Assembly: GCA_900321965.1 (NCBI GenBank)
Contig: ONYA01000019.1
Location: 1 to 43,549 of the forward strand
Direction: 5' to 3'
From: an uncultured Prevotellaceae bacterium
Lineage (GTDB): Bacteria; Bacteroidota; Bacteroidia; Bacteroidales; Bacteroidaceae
Length of the DNA: 43,549 nt
Shown here: piece by piece, positions 25,331-34,134 of the stretch
How positions within the stretch are numbered: position 1 is the first letter of the stretch
How the letters are laid out: every line of letters starts with the position of its first letter
The notes under the pieces: generated by a model
What the model was told of the DNA's origin: nothing
Seen by the model: the letters and a program-made list of their open reading frames with translations, nothing else
The model's database searches: none
Translations under genes and position numbers: made by a program

Positions 25331-27745
25331 TTATAAATCTTTTTCGATGTAAGTAAAGGTGGTGCGGCCTATCTCGAAGCTGTCGCCATGATAGAGCTGA
25401 TAGTACTTGCCGACCTCCAAGGGCTTGCTATCCTTCAGATAGACACCATCCTCGAGCGCATAGAGACGGACGGAATCGCCATGACAGCGCAACTCAGCCT
25501 GAACGGGAGCGACAACGCCTGTCGTATCCCAGGAAAGCTGCAGCGTACAGTCGATGGAGCGACCAATGGTGACCACACCACCGGCATTACCACGGAACCA
25601 CTTGTAGAGGGCGACGTCCATCTTCTTGACGGCTCCAGAGACCTGAAGGTAATAGTGGTTGGAGCGCGGGGCACGCGAGGCGATACAGAGAGCCAGGCCC
25701 ACGGAGAAGGTGATGTAGCTGAGCAACAGCATCACACGGAAGTCGTAGAAGGTCCTGTTGAAAAGGGCCGACCACAGGAACATGGAGAGAATGGCCAGCA
25801 CAACGGACAGGAAGATGAGCAGCTTGTGCGTACTGACAGGCGTGCCATAGGTGGCCATATAGGCAATTATGAAACCCGTGAACGTCCAAGGAATCCATTC
25901 GAAGAACGTGCTATAGTCGGCCATACCGATCATCGCAAGCACCTGTGCCGTTATTTGGAAGGCCAAGAAGGAGGCTATGGAAGCCAGCAGTGCCCTGACA
26001 AAGAGCCATAACCACTTGAAACGGACGCGACGATGCCACGTCGTCAAGATGGCCATAGCCAGGGTGAGGAAGAATCCGGTGGTGAGGCCGAAGGACGGCA
26101 GCAGGTACATATTGATGCCACTATCCTCGAAGGTTTTCATCACCTCACTTGACGTCGCATCGATTCCGAAGATATTGGCCGACACCCAACTCTGAAAAGC
26201 GCCGACGACGTGATGAACACTTATGGTAAAGCATACCCAAGCCAGAACAGCCGCAGCGATGCCGGCCAGAACCCAGCGCATATAGAAGGAGGCGTTACGC
26301 GGGTCGAAACGGTTGTAGTGGTTATAGTAATGTGAGCCACTCTTACAGTAGTCGCTGTACTCAGGACAGTGATATTCGTTCTCGTCCCAGCACGACAGGT
26401 GCATGGTATGCTCGCACTTAACGACCACCTCGTCGCCCTCGACATAAGGTGCCTTGCAGAGATAGCAGGACTGTCCCACCATGACGCCATCAACCGACTG
26501 ATTGGAGTTGGAATAGCTGACTACGTATTTCTTCAGGAACCTGCGGTAGCGGATATAGGGAATAAGAAGCTGATAGACCAGATAAACAATCAGGAACAGG
26601 AATATGCCAATGGCCAAACCCTGCGATATGACATAAGTCAGGGAGTGGCCGTTGATGATGATGGGGTCGTAGATACTGCCTATCTTAATCTTCGTTGAAC
26701 CCGTGGCTACGAGGCTGTCGTTGGCAGCGTTGTAGACCTCGAGTGTCAGTCTGTGGCTGCCACCACGGTAGACCTTATAGTCGGGGTTAGTGAGGTAGAA
26801 CTTATTGTCGACGATGTCGACGCCCGTCAGCCGGTGGACGCACCTTCTGATGGTGACCCAGTTAAAGCCGTTAAGGAATTCGCCTTGATAGAGGTGGCAG
26901 AAGGTAGACAGGAAATCCTCGTCGTCGTCCCTATTGGATTCGGGAGCTACGTTGACGTAGTCGATGACCAGATCGCCACTGGGAGGCACATCAGGACGAA
27001 TCATCTTCTCCTGAAGCTGGAAGTGCTCAGGATCCATCGGCTGGTTGTTGTCATAGAAAGCCTTACCATCGGACATGACGACCAGCAACATGGCCTTAGC
27101 ATCGGCCCAGACACCCTGCCGCCGTTGCATCTCGTTCTGCTTGGCAACGATGGAGCGGTAGAGAAGCTTATGATCGTCGTCGTGATGAACGAAATAGTTG
27201 TCGAGAATATAATCGGTGACGGGCAACGTCTCCGTCAGCTGATCGCCATAGAAAAAGCTGACATAGAGGTTGTCGTGGATAAAAGTGGACGCTGCCATGA
27301 TGACATTCGCACGCTCAACGTCGATAATCTCCTGAGGCAGCGTGAGGTCGACCAACAGCAGCAGCTTGAGTTTGGTCTTAACAATGATATCGCCCTCGAC
27401 ATTGACGACTGACGTCAGCTGGGAAGACGACTTTTTAGCAAGCTCGACACCACCCACGAACTCCCTGGCCTGAATCCTGACGCTGTTGGTGTCGGCAAGC
27501 GAGAAAGGACCGAGGTCGCGAACAATCTCAGCCGTGAGACAGATCGTCTTGTAGTCGGGCGAGAATTCGGTATCGGTAATGACAATGATATCATTATCAG
27601 CCTTCGTCTCTTCTTCAAAGAAACCACTACCGTCGTCCTCTGAGGGAAACAGTTCGTCACAGCTGCAGAGCGTCATCGCAAAGAGTGCCGCCAGCAGAAG
27701 CCGGTATTTTCTTCCTATATTCATATATCTCTGTACTTTTTCCAT
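25331..27745 (-). CDS. Membrane protein: VWA-like, RING-H2 finger, 6 TM, FHA-like
   Basis: 804 residues. The N-terminal signal ends in LCSC (Cys29, possible lipobox). Residues ~110-300 look like a von Willebrand A fold (LLLLVDLTLPQEI, with DLT where MIDAS DxSxS is usual; LLVVMSDGKAF). After a membrane segment (~374-397) comes a RING-H2-like finger with C427, C430, C444, H446, H449, C452, C460 and C467 (Pro after C460; the last pair spaced CX6C rather than CX2C). Six more membrane segments (~491-692) lead to a C-terminal FHA-like domain (~715-804; VVTIGRSIDC, HGDSFEIGRTTF; the usual SxxH is replaced by VAPVQAEL). This topology puts RING and FHA in the cytoplasm and VWA in the periplasm. With E1, E2 and Ubl genes in the same operon it is the natural E3 candidate. 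It may also replace part of the T6SS membrane complex. It might relate to TssR, which I cannot confirm. Confidence 0.75.
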   Translation of the reverse strand: MEKVQRYMNIGRKYRLLLAALFAMTLCSCDELFPSEDDGSGFFEEETKADNDIIVITDTEFSPDYKTICLTAEIVRDLGPFSLADTNSVRIQAREFVGGVELAKKSSSQLTSVVNVEGDIIVKTKLKLLLLVDLTLPQEIIDVERANVIMAASTFIHDNLYVSFFYGDQLTETLPVTDYILDNYFVHHDDDHKLLYRSIVAKQNEMQRRQGVWADAKAMLLVVMSDGKAFYDNNQPMDPEHFQLQEKMIRPDVPPSGDLVIDYVNVAPESNRDDDEDFLSTFCHLYQGEFLNGFNWVTIRRCVHRLTGVDIVDNKFYLTNPDYKVYRGGSHRLTLEVYNAANDSLVATGSTKIKIGSIYDPIIINGHSLTYVISQGLAIGIFLFLIVYLVYQLLIPYIRYRRFLKKYVVSYSNSNQSVDGVMVGQSCYLCKAPYVEGDEVVVKCEHTMHLSCWDENEYHCPEYSDYCKSGSHYYNHYNRFDPRNASFYMRWVLAGIAAAVLAWVCFTISVHHVVGAFQSWVSANIFGIDATSSEVMKTFEDSGINMYLLPSFGLTTGFFLTLAMAILTTWHRRVRFKWLWLFVRALLASIASFLAFQITAQVLAMIGMADYSTFFEWIPWTFTGFIIAYMATYGTPVSTHKLLIFLSVVLAILSMFLWSALFNRTFYDFRVMLLLSYITFSVGLALCIASRAPRSNHYYLQVSGAVKKMDVALYKWFRGNAGGVVTIGRSIDCTLQLSWDTTGVVAPVQAELRCHGDSVRLYALEDGVYLKDSKPLEVGKYYQLYHGDSFEIGRTTFTYIEKDL

Positions 27746-27747
27746 AT

Positions 27748-28623
27748 TTATATCGTAGGATAGCTCTCGTTTTCGTTTGTCTTCATGAGTTTCTTATACT
27801 GTTGCATCGACTTGTAGGCCTTTTTGACAGCAACAAACCTGGTGACCGCTAAGTTAAAGAACAGCAAGAGGATGGCAACGGCAGCGAAGCCCAGCAGGTA
27901 GTCCTTGATACGCTGGATGAAGGGCTTGTAGGCCATCGCCTGGATTTTCTCGGACATAGCTTTCAGCGTGATGTACTGTTCGTCGATAGCAGCAGCACGC
28001 GACGACAACGCGGGGACCAGTTCGACGGCTGCCTTCACCTTGCCATAGTTCGCCTCGATCTTAGCGAATCGCAACTGCTCGGAGGCTTTCAGCTTCTCAA
28101 GCAGCGGAGCTGTCTTTCCGATGAGCGACAGTTTCGAGGCGCGGCTGTACATACGCCGGTAGGCACTGTCCTGACACATGATGAATGACTCTGACTCGAA
28201 GAAGTCACGCAGTGCAACACAGACCTGCTTACGTGCTGCAAGAGAGTCGGCAACCGCCTGTTTCAGCACGTCGAGTTCAGCAACACGGTCCATCAGGTCC
28301 TCACGGGCTGCTATCTCGTACTGCTGGGCAACAAAATAGGTATTCCAGCGACTGTTAAAGGCCTGGAATTTCGCTTCCACCTGGTTGATGCGCCACTCGT
28401 AGGCACTGACTAACGAGGGCTGCATCTGCGACATATTCTGGAACTGAAGATAGACCCTGCTGTCTTCCTCAATGTAATTCAAGTCGTCGAGGAAGAGCTG
28501 TATGCGAAGTTCCACGGCGAGCGAGGAAGAGTCGGGCAGCAACTCTTCATCTTGCGCAAATCCCACCTTGCAGATGGCAAGGAGGATGCCGGCAAACAGG
28601 AACTTCAACACTATCTCTCTCAT
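27748..28623 (-). CDS. Exported coiled-coil protein with C-terminal TM
   Basis: The 291-residue protein has a signal peptide (MREIVLKFLFAGILLAICKVGFAQ). A long, mostly helical, heptad-like periplasmic region follows (about 25-235). One membrane segment near 240-265 (YLLGFAAVAILLLFFNLAVTR) and a short basic cytoplasmic tail end it. It starts 19 bp after the gene at 28643 and ends 2 bp before the RING-FHA gene. It looks like a structural part of a trans-envelope complex. It does not match TssL, TssM or TssN-TssQ from memory, so no family is assigned. Confidence 0.7.
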   Translation of the reverse strand: MREIVLKFLFAGILLAICKVGFAQDEELLPDSSSLAVELRIQLFLDDLNYIEEDSRVYLQFQNMSQMQPSLVSAYEWRINQVEAKFQAFNSRWNTYFVAQQYEIAAREDLMDRVAELDVLKQAVADSLAARKQVCVALRDFFESESFIMCQDSAYRRMYSRASKLSLIGKTAPLLEKLKASEQLRFAKIEANYGKVKAAVELVPALSSRAAAIDEQYITLKAMSEKIQAMAYKPFIQRIKDYLLGFAAVAILLLFFNLAVTRFVAVKKAYKSMQQYKKLMKTNENESYPTI

Positions 28624-28642
28624 ACGTCAGCAGGAAGCGACA

Positions 28643-29815
28643 TCATTGTTTACACGTCTTCCTAAAGTAACGTTCGGCAGCCCGGAACACCGCAATAGCA
28701 CGCTGTAGCTCTTCAGTTGCACCGCTACCGCCGCCAATCATCGCGTTGGTGCCCTCGATGAGCGCCTTACAGCGGTCTATCAGATCGCGACGCTCTATAG
28801 GATCGTTGCTGGCAAGCCAGCGCGACACGGCACTGTTAATCTGACGGGCATTGGCCAGCACGGGCTTAGCATCGAGATTGGCATTTCCCGGGCGGCCAAC
28901 GCGGACGCCACCAGCGTCATCACTGGAACGGGGAATGTAACAAGTCACGGCAGCAATGGAATCGACATAGGTATTATAACGGTCGCGGGCATCCTGTATC
29001 GTCTGGCAGGGCGACACATCGCTAATCTTCTGATACTGTTTCAGCAGGGCCGCCTTCAGCTCCTTGAAAGCGTCAAGCTTCTCGTTATTTGGCACCTGAC
29101 CCGAAGCATATACCGACTTAAAGGTCTGGTAAGCTTTGGCGATGCCTTCGCAAGCGTTCGTGGCAGCAGCAATATCCTCGTCTTGTCCGAAGCACGGATT
29201 GCGCTGGATATGAATCTGATACCTGGTGTTCAGGTCTTTACGGAAGAATAGCGAGTAGACGGGCGGTTTGTTCTGATTCTTGCTGTAAGCCTCCATCACC
29301 ATCAGGTCGCGCAGCGTGACGCTGACATCCTCACGCTTGCCCATGATATCAAAGGTCTGCTCGATAAAGTCGTTCACCATCTTGTACTCCATCGGCACAG
29401 GCTGCAGACCGTCGTACTCCACCCAGCGCTTGAAGATATACTTCTTCTTCGGCTTAGGCAAGGAGCGACGGAAATCCTTGGTAAGCTTGAACTTCACCCC
29501 AGGCTCGGCCTCGACGATATACGGGAACCGGTCGGGACGGAGCTTGCGGCACTTGACGGCCATCTTGTAGCGCGTGTCATCGCGGAAGACAAACAGGCTA
29601 CGATAGGATATCAGGCTGACGGTGAGCTGATTGGTTTCCTCATTGAAAACGAACTTCACCATCAGGTCCATGTCACGTGAGTCCTCCAACAGCGCGATAT
29701 TGTCGGTGAAGGAGTCTTCAGCGCTTACCGTAACAGACTTTACCGTCTGAGCCGTCGCAGCCGACAGAAGGCTGCAACCGACCAGCAAAAAGCAGAGTCT
29801 CTTTATCTTGTTCAT
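28643..29815 (-). CDS. Secreted protein of unknown family in T6SS-Ubl operon
   Basis: The 390-residue product has a signal peptide (MNKIKRLCFLLVGCSLLSAATAQ). A beta-rich N-terminal half (VKFVFNEETNQLTVSL; RYKMAVKCRKL) is followed by a mainly helical C-terminal half with several Cys. No enzyme motif, in particular no JAMM HxHx7Sx2D of a Ubl-specific protease, is present. Probably a periplasmic or outer-membrane-associated partner of the next two gene products. Confidence 0.65.
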   Translation of the reverse strand: MNKIKRLCFLLVGCSLLSAATAQTVKSVTVSAEDSFTDNIALLEDSRDMDLMVKFVFNEETNQLTVSLISYRSLFVFRDDTRYKMAVKCRKLRPDRFPYIVEAEPGVKFKLTKDFRRSLPKPKKKYIFKRWVEYDGLQPVPMEYKMVNDFIEQTFDIMGKREDVSVTLRDLMVMEAYSKNQNKPPVYSLFFRKDLNTRYQIHIQRNPCFGQDEDIAAATNACEGIAKAYQTFKSVYASGQVPNNEKLDAFKELKAALLKQYQKISDVSPCQTIQDARDRYNTYVDSIAAVTCYIPRSSDDAGGVRVGRPGNANLDAKPVLANARQINSAVSRWLASNDPIERRDLIDRCKALIEGTNAMIGGGSGATEELQRAIAVFRAAERYFRKTCKQ

Positions 29816-29831
29816 AGTTATGTTCTCTATT

Positions 29832-30410
29832 TTATTGATTGAAATATATCCATTCGTTTGGTTCGCCCTGCCGCAACACCCATGCTGCCACTTTCAGGTC
29901 TTCAGGGAAAGGCGGCTCCTGGTAGGCGTGATACGTCTCGTAGGTCAGATAGGAGGCCACACGCTCGACACCCCACGCCAGGTCGGTGTACGTATCGGTC
30001 ATATTGATGCACACCCGGCCGGCAAAATCGCCGAAATAGCGGATGTTGGGATGCCAGGGATGGGCGATGGGTGAGCCGGAAGGGTCGGCTGTCTGAAAGC
30101 AGAACTCCGGTGCGCCGTCTACACAGGGATAGTTAGCCGGCAGTTCTATCTGCATCAGGAAGCCCGTAGCGAAGATGGGCTCATTGGCGACTCCCGGCTC
30201 ATTCAGCCGGTCAACGTTCTCCACACCGCAGATGCTGCGCAGATGGTAGTCAACGAGGTAGCCCGTCGGCAAGCCGTCGGCATTACGACGCATGACACGA
30301 CAACTGATGTCGTGTCGCCGCGCCAACTGCTGTTCAAGTCGGCGCCACTCGTACAACAACCGCCGGTTGCGGCCACTGAGCTTTTGCGGGTCAAAACTGT
30401 CGCTACTCAT
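29832..30410 (-). CDS. E2-like ubiquitin-conjugating enzyme (UBC fold)
   Basis: I use ATG 30410, 34 bp after the Ubl gene; longer frames would overlap it. The 192-residue protein has the E2 core: a beta-sheet strand GFLMQIELPANYP (83-95), then APEFCF, HPNIRYFGDFAGRVCIN (120-136) and WGV (146-148). HPN at 120-122 and Cys134 occupy the places of the canonical HPN triad and thioester cysteine of eukaryotic E2s. The Trp-containing segment matches the post-catalytic W. It should accept an activated Ubl from the E1 at 34917 and pass it on, perhaps with the RING protein. Lys/Tyr ligase substitutions were not assessed. It is not one of the shorter RWD-like inactive forms, since Cys and HPN are present. 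Confidence 0.85.
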   Translation of the reverse strand: MSSDSFDPQKLSGRNRRLLYEWRRLEQQLARRHDISCRVMRRNADGLPTGYLVDYHLRSICGVENVDRLNEPGVANEPIFATGFLMQIELPANYPCVDGAPEFCFQTADPSGSPIAHPWHPNIRYFGDFAGRVCINMTDTYTDLAWGVERVASYLTYETYHAYQEPPFPEDLKVAAWVLRQGEPNEWIYFNQ

Positions 30411-30444
30411 CTTACAGGCTTCTGTCAGTAAAACATCCACGGCC

Positions 30445-30762
30445 TCAACCCGGGAACGGGTCGGGGACGAGGAAGAGCTTGTCGCCGTTCTGCACATTAT
30501 AGTCGGCCAGCGTCTGGTCCTGCTTGCCGATTCGCGGACGCAACACCCGCACCTCATGCACTTCGGGATCTTCCTTGCCGAAGAAATAGTCTAACGGCGC
30601 ACCAGTATTGTCAATCGACGGGAAGTCGAAGATGAGCTTGCCGTCATTACCTACAGCATGGCGCAGGTTGGTCATCAAGGTACTCAGCGGAGCATCAGGG
30701 TTGACGACCCTGAACTTCACGGTCTTGTTCTTGTAAATGATATCCAAAAGGAATTCTTCCAT
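30445..30762 (-). CDS. Ubiquitin-like beta-grasp protein with terminal Gly
   Basis: This is a 105-residue protein with beta1-beta2 (EFLLDIIYKNKTVKFRVV), a helix (APLSTLMTNLRHAV), an insert of about 25 residues, and the closing strand QTLADYNVQNGDKLFLV. That closing strand resembles the YukD/EsaB and ubiquitin 'LxDYxIxxGDxLxLV' pattern. It ends DPFPG, with Gly as the last residue, so no processing would be needed to expose a C-terminal Gly for adenylation. Its place directly before the E2 gene supports a conjugated modifier. A non-conjugated YukD-like T6SS accessory protein is the alternative. Confidence 0.7.
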   Translation of the reverse strand: MEEFLLDIIYKNKTVKFRVVNPDAPLSTLMTNLRHAVGNDGKLIFDFPSIDNTGAPLDYFFGKEDPEVHEVRVLRPRIGKQDQTLADYNVQNGDKLFLVPDPFPG

Positions 30763-30782
30763 TGTATTTTGCTTTGTTGTTA

Positions 30783-32492
30783 CTATTCTTCTATCTTAAT
30801 ATTGACAGTTATCGGATAGACATTCGTACTCCTCACCTCAAGCATGTTCTGAAACATCATCTCTGCCATTGGCAGCTGGTCGGCAAAGTTTCGCCGGATA
30901 AAAGGACTGTCGGTCAGCACCACATCGACAAGGATCTCATAGCCAGTGTCACGACGGTCCGTCGTCTGACGGTGATTGACACGTATCGACTTCACCATAT
31001 TATTGCTGATACCATAGCGTATCATCAGTTCCTTATAGCAGAACACCTTGATGTCGGCCGGAGTCACAATGCGGTCGCTGGTAAGCATATAGTAGCGTAA
31101 CATCGACTGAACACCACTGTCGCCAACTTCATCAGTGCCGGGAACAGGTGCCACGATAACCTGCGTAGCCGTACGGCTGAAGCCCGACGGCGGTACCAGT
31201 GTCGAAGACTGGCTGAGGGTGTTGTTCACGGCAGCACCAGCCGTCGTCAGGTATTTCACAGACAGGCTGAAGTCCTTGTCATGCATCTGGCCTCTATGAT
31301 GCAGCAACAGATAGACACCCGACACACTACGCATCACATCCTCACGACTGGCATCCAACAGTTTCGTCAGCAGTTCCTGCAGGTTGTACAGCAACTTGTC
31401 GGTAGACAGATCCTTGATATTCTGGAAGGCATAGAAATCGGAATGGTATTTCGTGAGGATGGTATTCAGCAACTTCACTAAGCTGCCCTGACTGAAACGG
31501 TCGGCAGCAGCCCGGCGTACCTCCAACTCCGTCTGTCCGAAAATCTGGATATCGAGGGGCTGTAACAGGTGAAGGAACTGGCGCGAGGACGCCGAAACCT
31601 CGCCATTGTCTTCAGTATAGCCTGCCAGACGGGCTATGGGCATCCGGGCCGTCAGCGTAGCCTCATGCACCTGGGCATTAACAAGCATAACGGTGTTCAG
31701 TGCAATACGCGTCTTATCGAAAAGGAAACTATCTGAAATGCCGGAGAACTCGAAAACCAAGTCGAGCGTCTCGGTCTCCGCCGGGATAAGACGGCCTGGG
31801 GCATGCTTAGCCACACAGAACAGCCTGACATTCTGACGTGCGAACAGGTCCATCGGCAACATCGACGCATTGTAAACCTGCGCCCGGTTATAAGTCATGG
31901 CATTCAGCGAGAAGCACGACGAGAAGGGCAGCTCGGAATAGTTCCACGGTTTGATCAGCGGCAGTTGCTGCTTATTGACAGTCACCTCCAGGTCCTTGAA
32001 GTTCAAACCGGTGATGGCAAAGCTGAACGAAGACAGATCGGACACGGGACTGGCAAAGTCAAGCGTCACCTTCCACCGACGGCCATCCATTCGCACCACC
32101 GACCGCACCCTGACGTTTATAGCACGCGTCTCAAGCAGAGGGATGAAAGGATATTCGGGTGTCAACATAAACGGCGTATCGGCATTGACCGTCTGTTCCG
32201 AAACGCCAGCCACCAACTCCGTCTTGACGACAGCCGTTGCTGGGACAGCGTGGCCAATCTCATAAGGAGCCAGCAGGCGTGCAAACTCGTCAAGCACTTC
32301 TTCCTTCAAGCGCTCCACCTCACCCTCGGCCTCATTGGCACGATAGGCCTGCGCCATCATCAGCAGTGAGAAGATGGGGTCGTTCTCTATGCCTTCAAGA
32401 TAGTCACTCTGATCACTCTGTCGCCAGATAGCGAGTGTCTCTTTCTGTATCTCATTAGCGCGTTGACGCGTTTCAAATAACGTTTGTTTCAT
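30783..32492 (-). CDS. tssF: T6SS baseplate protein TssF-like
   Basis: The 569-residue protein fits TssF in length, order (next to TssE) and composition. It has an N-terminal helical part (DPIFSLLMMAQAYRANEAEGE), a central beta region and a C-terminal part with a Leu/Val-rich finish (VTPADIKVFCYKELMIRYG; DVVLTDSPFIRRNFADQLPMAEMMFQNMLE). TssF forms with TssG and TssE the wedge of the T6SS baseplate at the inner membrane. It starts 3 bp after tssE and ends 20 bp before the Ubl gene. Identification is by architecture and context. Confidence 0.7.
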   Translation of the reverse strand: MKQTLFETRQRANEIQKETLAIWRQSDQSDYLEGIENDPIFSLLMMAQAYRANEAEGEVERLKEEVLDEFARLLAPYEIGHAVPATAVVKTELVAGVSEQTVNADTPFMLTPEYPFIPLLETRAINVRVRSVVRMDGRRWKVTLDFASPVSDLSSFSFAITGLNFKDLEVTVNKQQLPLIKPWNYSELPFSSCFSLNAMTYNRAQVYNASMLPMDLFARQNVRLFCVAKHAPGRLIPAETETLDLVFEFSGISDSFLFDKTRIALNTVMLVNAQVHEATLTARMPIARLAGYTEDNGEVSASSRQFLHLLQPLDIQIFGQTELEVRRAAADRFSQGSLVKLLNTILTKYHSDFYAFQNIKDLSTDKLLYNLQELLTKLLDASREDVMRSVSGVYLLLHHRGQMHDKDFSLSVKYLTTAGAAVNNTLSQSSTLVPPSGFSRTATQVIVAPVPGTDEVGDSGVQSMLRYYMLTSDRIVTPADIKVFCYKELMIRYGISNNMVKSIRVNHRQTTDRRDTGYEILVDVVLTDSPFIRRNFADQLPMAEMMFQNMLEVRSTNVYPITVNIKIEE

Positions 32493-32495
32493 ATC

Positions 32496-32960
32496 TTAGT
32501 TCCATACGTTTATGGTGGTGGTGAACTGGTAGTCGGCCTCAGTCTCGGCGATAACGCCTTTCACCGTGATGTATATCTTACGCTCTTCGCGGATATAGGT
32601 CATCGACACGGCAACATCCTTCAGCCGACTCTCATACTTGTTGATAACAGTTTTCAGCTCGGAGGCAAAGGTATTGAGGTTCTTAGACGAGCCGGTAATC
32701 TTCTTGTCGTAGAGCCCCTCCTGTCCTTCAAAGATACTTGTTGAATCAGAAGAGTTATAGACGACGCCCTCGTTCTCGTTGAAAATCTCAAAACGCATAT
32801 TGTTGAAGATGAAGCCGAACTCGGGGTCAGCAGCACAACTGTAGCAGGGCGTGCTCATCAGCAATGACAGCGTCTGGTCGATGGCAGCCTTCGGGTTTTC
32901 AGTTCGTTTTAGCCCTTTGTTGTTTATCAAGAATGGAATGACAATACTCTTCATAACCAA
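32496..32960 (-). CDS. tssE: T6SS baseplate protein TssE (gp25-like)
   Basis: The 154-residue protein matches the gp25/TssE layout: PKAAIDQTLSLLMSTPCYSC, then DPEFGFIF, an insert, and a final beta part (VNKY...VSMTYIREERKIYITVKGVI). gp25-family proteins link the baseplate wedge to the sheath. The start could also be ATG 32954 (MKSIVIPF). It lies between tssK (9 bp) and tssF (3 bp). Confidence 0.8.
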   Translation of the reverse strand: MVMKSIVIPFLINNKGLKRTENPKAAIDQTLSLLMSTPCYSCAADPEFGFIFNNMRFEIFNENEGVVYNSSDSTSIFEGQEGLYDKKITGSSKNLNTFASELKTVINKYESRLKDVAVSMTYIREERKIYITVKGVIAETEADYQFTTTINVWN

Positions 32961-32969
32961 ATCTTCATG

Positions 32970-34109
32970 TTAGATGAGAGGAACGTATTCTTTCTCCGAC
33001 GGTTCAGGAATGAACAGCGCATTGAACAGGTGCTCGAAGAGCTGGGTATAGATACGCTCGTAAAGCGAATCGTAAAGCTCCTCGGTCAAGATGTCATGCA
33101 GCTGGGGACGTAGAGTATCTTCAACAAACCTGGTCATACTATTGTGTATCTTCTGCATCAGTTCCTCACGTAACTCGTCCTTGATATTGTTCAACAACCG
33201 CTCGTAGAGTTCAGGGTTCAGGCGCTCATAGAGTTCCTTTTTGGCCTGCTCCAACAGGGCAAAGTAGTCGATGGTATTATCTTCAAGCACCACGGTATCG
33301 AGGATGCTCAATGCACCGGCCATGTAGTCGTCGACCCACTGTAGCCAGATCTGTATGTCGCACTGCGAGGGCTGGCGTATAGGCTGCGGTTGGTCCAGAT
33401 GGGGTGTGGCGATGTAGTAATCCAATGCCTGCACAATCTCCTTTACCAACAGCACAAAGTCGTGAACGCTGTTATCCAAGGAATAGGACTTCAACAAGAA
33501 CATATACCTAAGCAGTGCACGCTTGCCCTCGCCATCTTCCAGACTGGCATGGGTGGTCAGCGCCTCTAAGCGTTCTACATATTTGTCTATAAACGCCTTG
33601 AACCGCTCATGAGCTGACAGCAGCAGACAGGGAGGAATGAAATTCGTGTCTAAGGAGAACACGCCACCCTCGACATTGAATCGGATGACGGGCAACAGGT
33701 CACGCTGTTCCAACTCGTCAAGATCCAGAATTGCGTACTCATACTGCGGACGTACAAAGGGAACGCCATCCTTCTCGTATTCCACCTGTCCCTGACCAAT
33801 GCCGACAGCCAGATAATAGATGCTGCCATAAAGCATCGGTATGGGAAGGTTGACACTTTCATCAACATCGATGATTCTGCCCGATGGCAACACTGCCAGA
33901 CACTTGAAATGTCCCATCTCAAACTTGTTCTTGACGAACATGCCATCGTTGCAGAATGCTGCACCCGGCAACAGCCCCATACGGTTGCCGCCCAGGGCTG
34001 CACGCAGAGCCATCTGCTGACGAAAGTCGAGATTCTCGTCCATGTTCAGGAAGGTCTGGGTGGTTATCTCCATCCCCGGCATCCAGTTGATTCTCGCGTT
34101 TACATCCAT
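32970..34109 (-). CDS. tssK: T6SS baseplate protein TssK-like
   Basis: The 379-residue protein opens INWMPGMEITTQTFLNMD, as TssK proteins do (W-x-GM then FxxxD). A beta-rich N-domain with LLPGAAF and GRIIDVDESVNLPIP and a helical C-terminal region follow. TssK connects the baseplate to the membrane complex. The segment DNTIDYFALLEQAKKELYER with amphipathic repeats LYERLLNNIKDELREEL is a coiled-coil-like insertion near 285-355. Proteobacterial TssK is longer (about 445). Confidence 0.75.
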   Translation of the reverse strand: MDVNARINWMPGMEITTQTFLNMDENLDFRQQMALRAALGGNRMGLLPGAAFCNDGMFVKNKFEMGHFKCLAVLPSGRIIDVDESVNLPIPMLYGSIYYLAVGIGQGQVEYEKDGVPFVRPQYEYAILDLDELEQRDLLPVIRFNVEGGVFSLDTNFIPPCLLLSAHERFKAFIDKYVERLEALTTHASLEDGEGKRALLRYMFLLKSYSLDNSVHDFVLLVKEIVQALDYYIATPHLDQPQPIRQPSQCDIQIWLQWVDDYMAGALSILDTVVLEDNTIDYFALLEQAKKELYERLNPELYERLLNNIKDELREELMQKIHNSMTRFVEDTLRPQLHDILTEELYDSLYERIYTQLFEHLFNALFIPEPSEKEYVPLI

Positions 34110-34134
34110 AATATATATGTATTAGTCTTGTTCT

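Noticed and set aside
28643-29815. JAMM-type deubiquitinase to complete the pathway
   Set aside because: No HxH...D metal motif was found; it is a secreted protein of unknown family.
30411-30557. Longer E2 frame starting at 30557
   Set aside because: It overlaps the Ubl gene and encodes Arg/Ser-rich sequence unlike UBC proteins; ATG 30410 fits the E2 fold.
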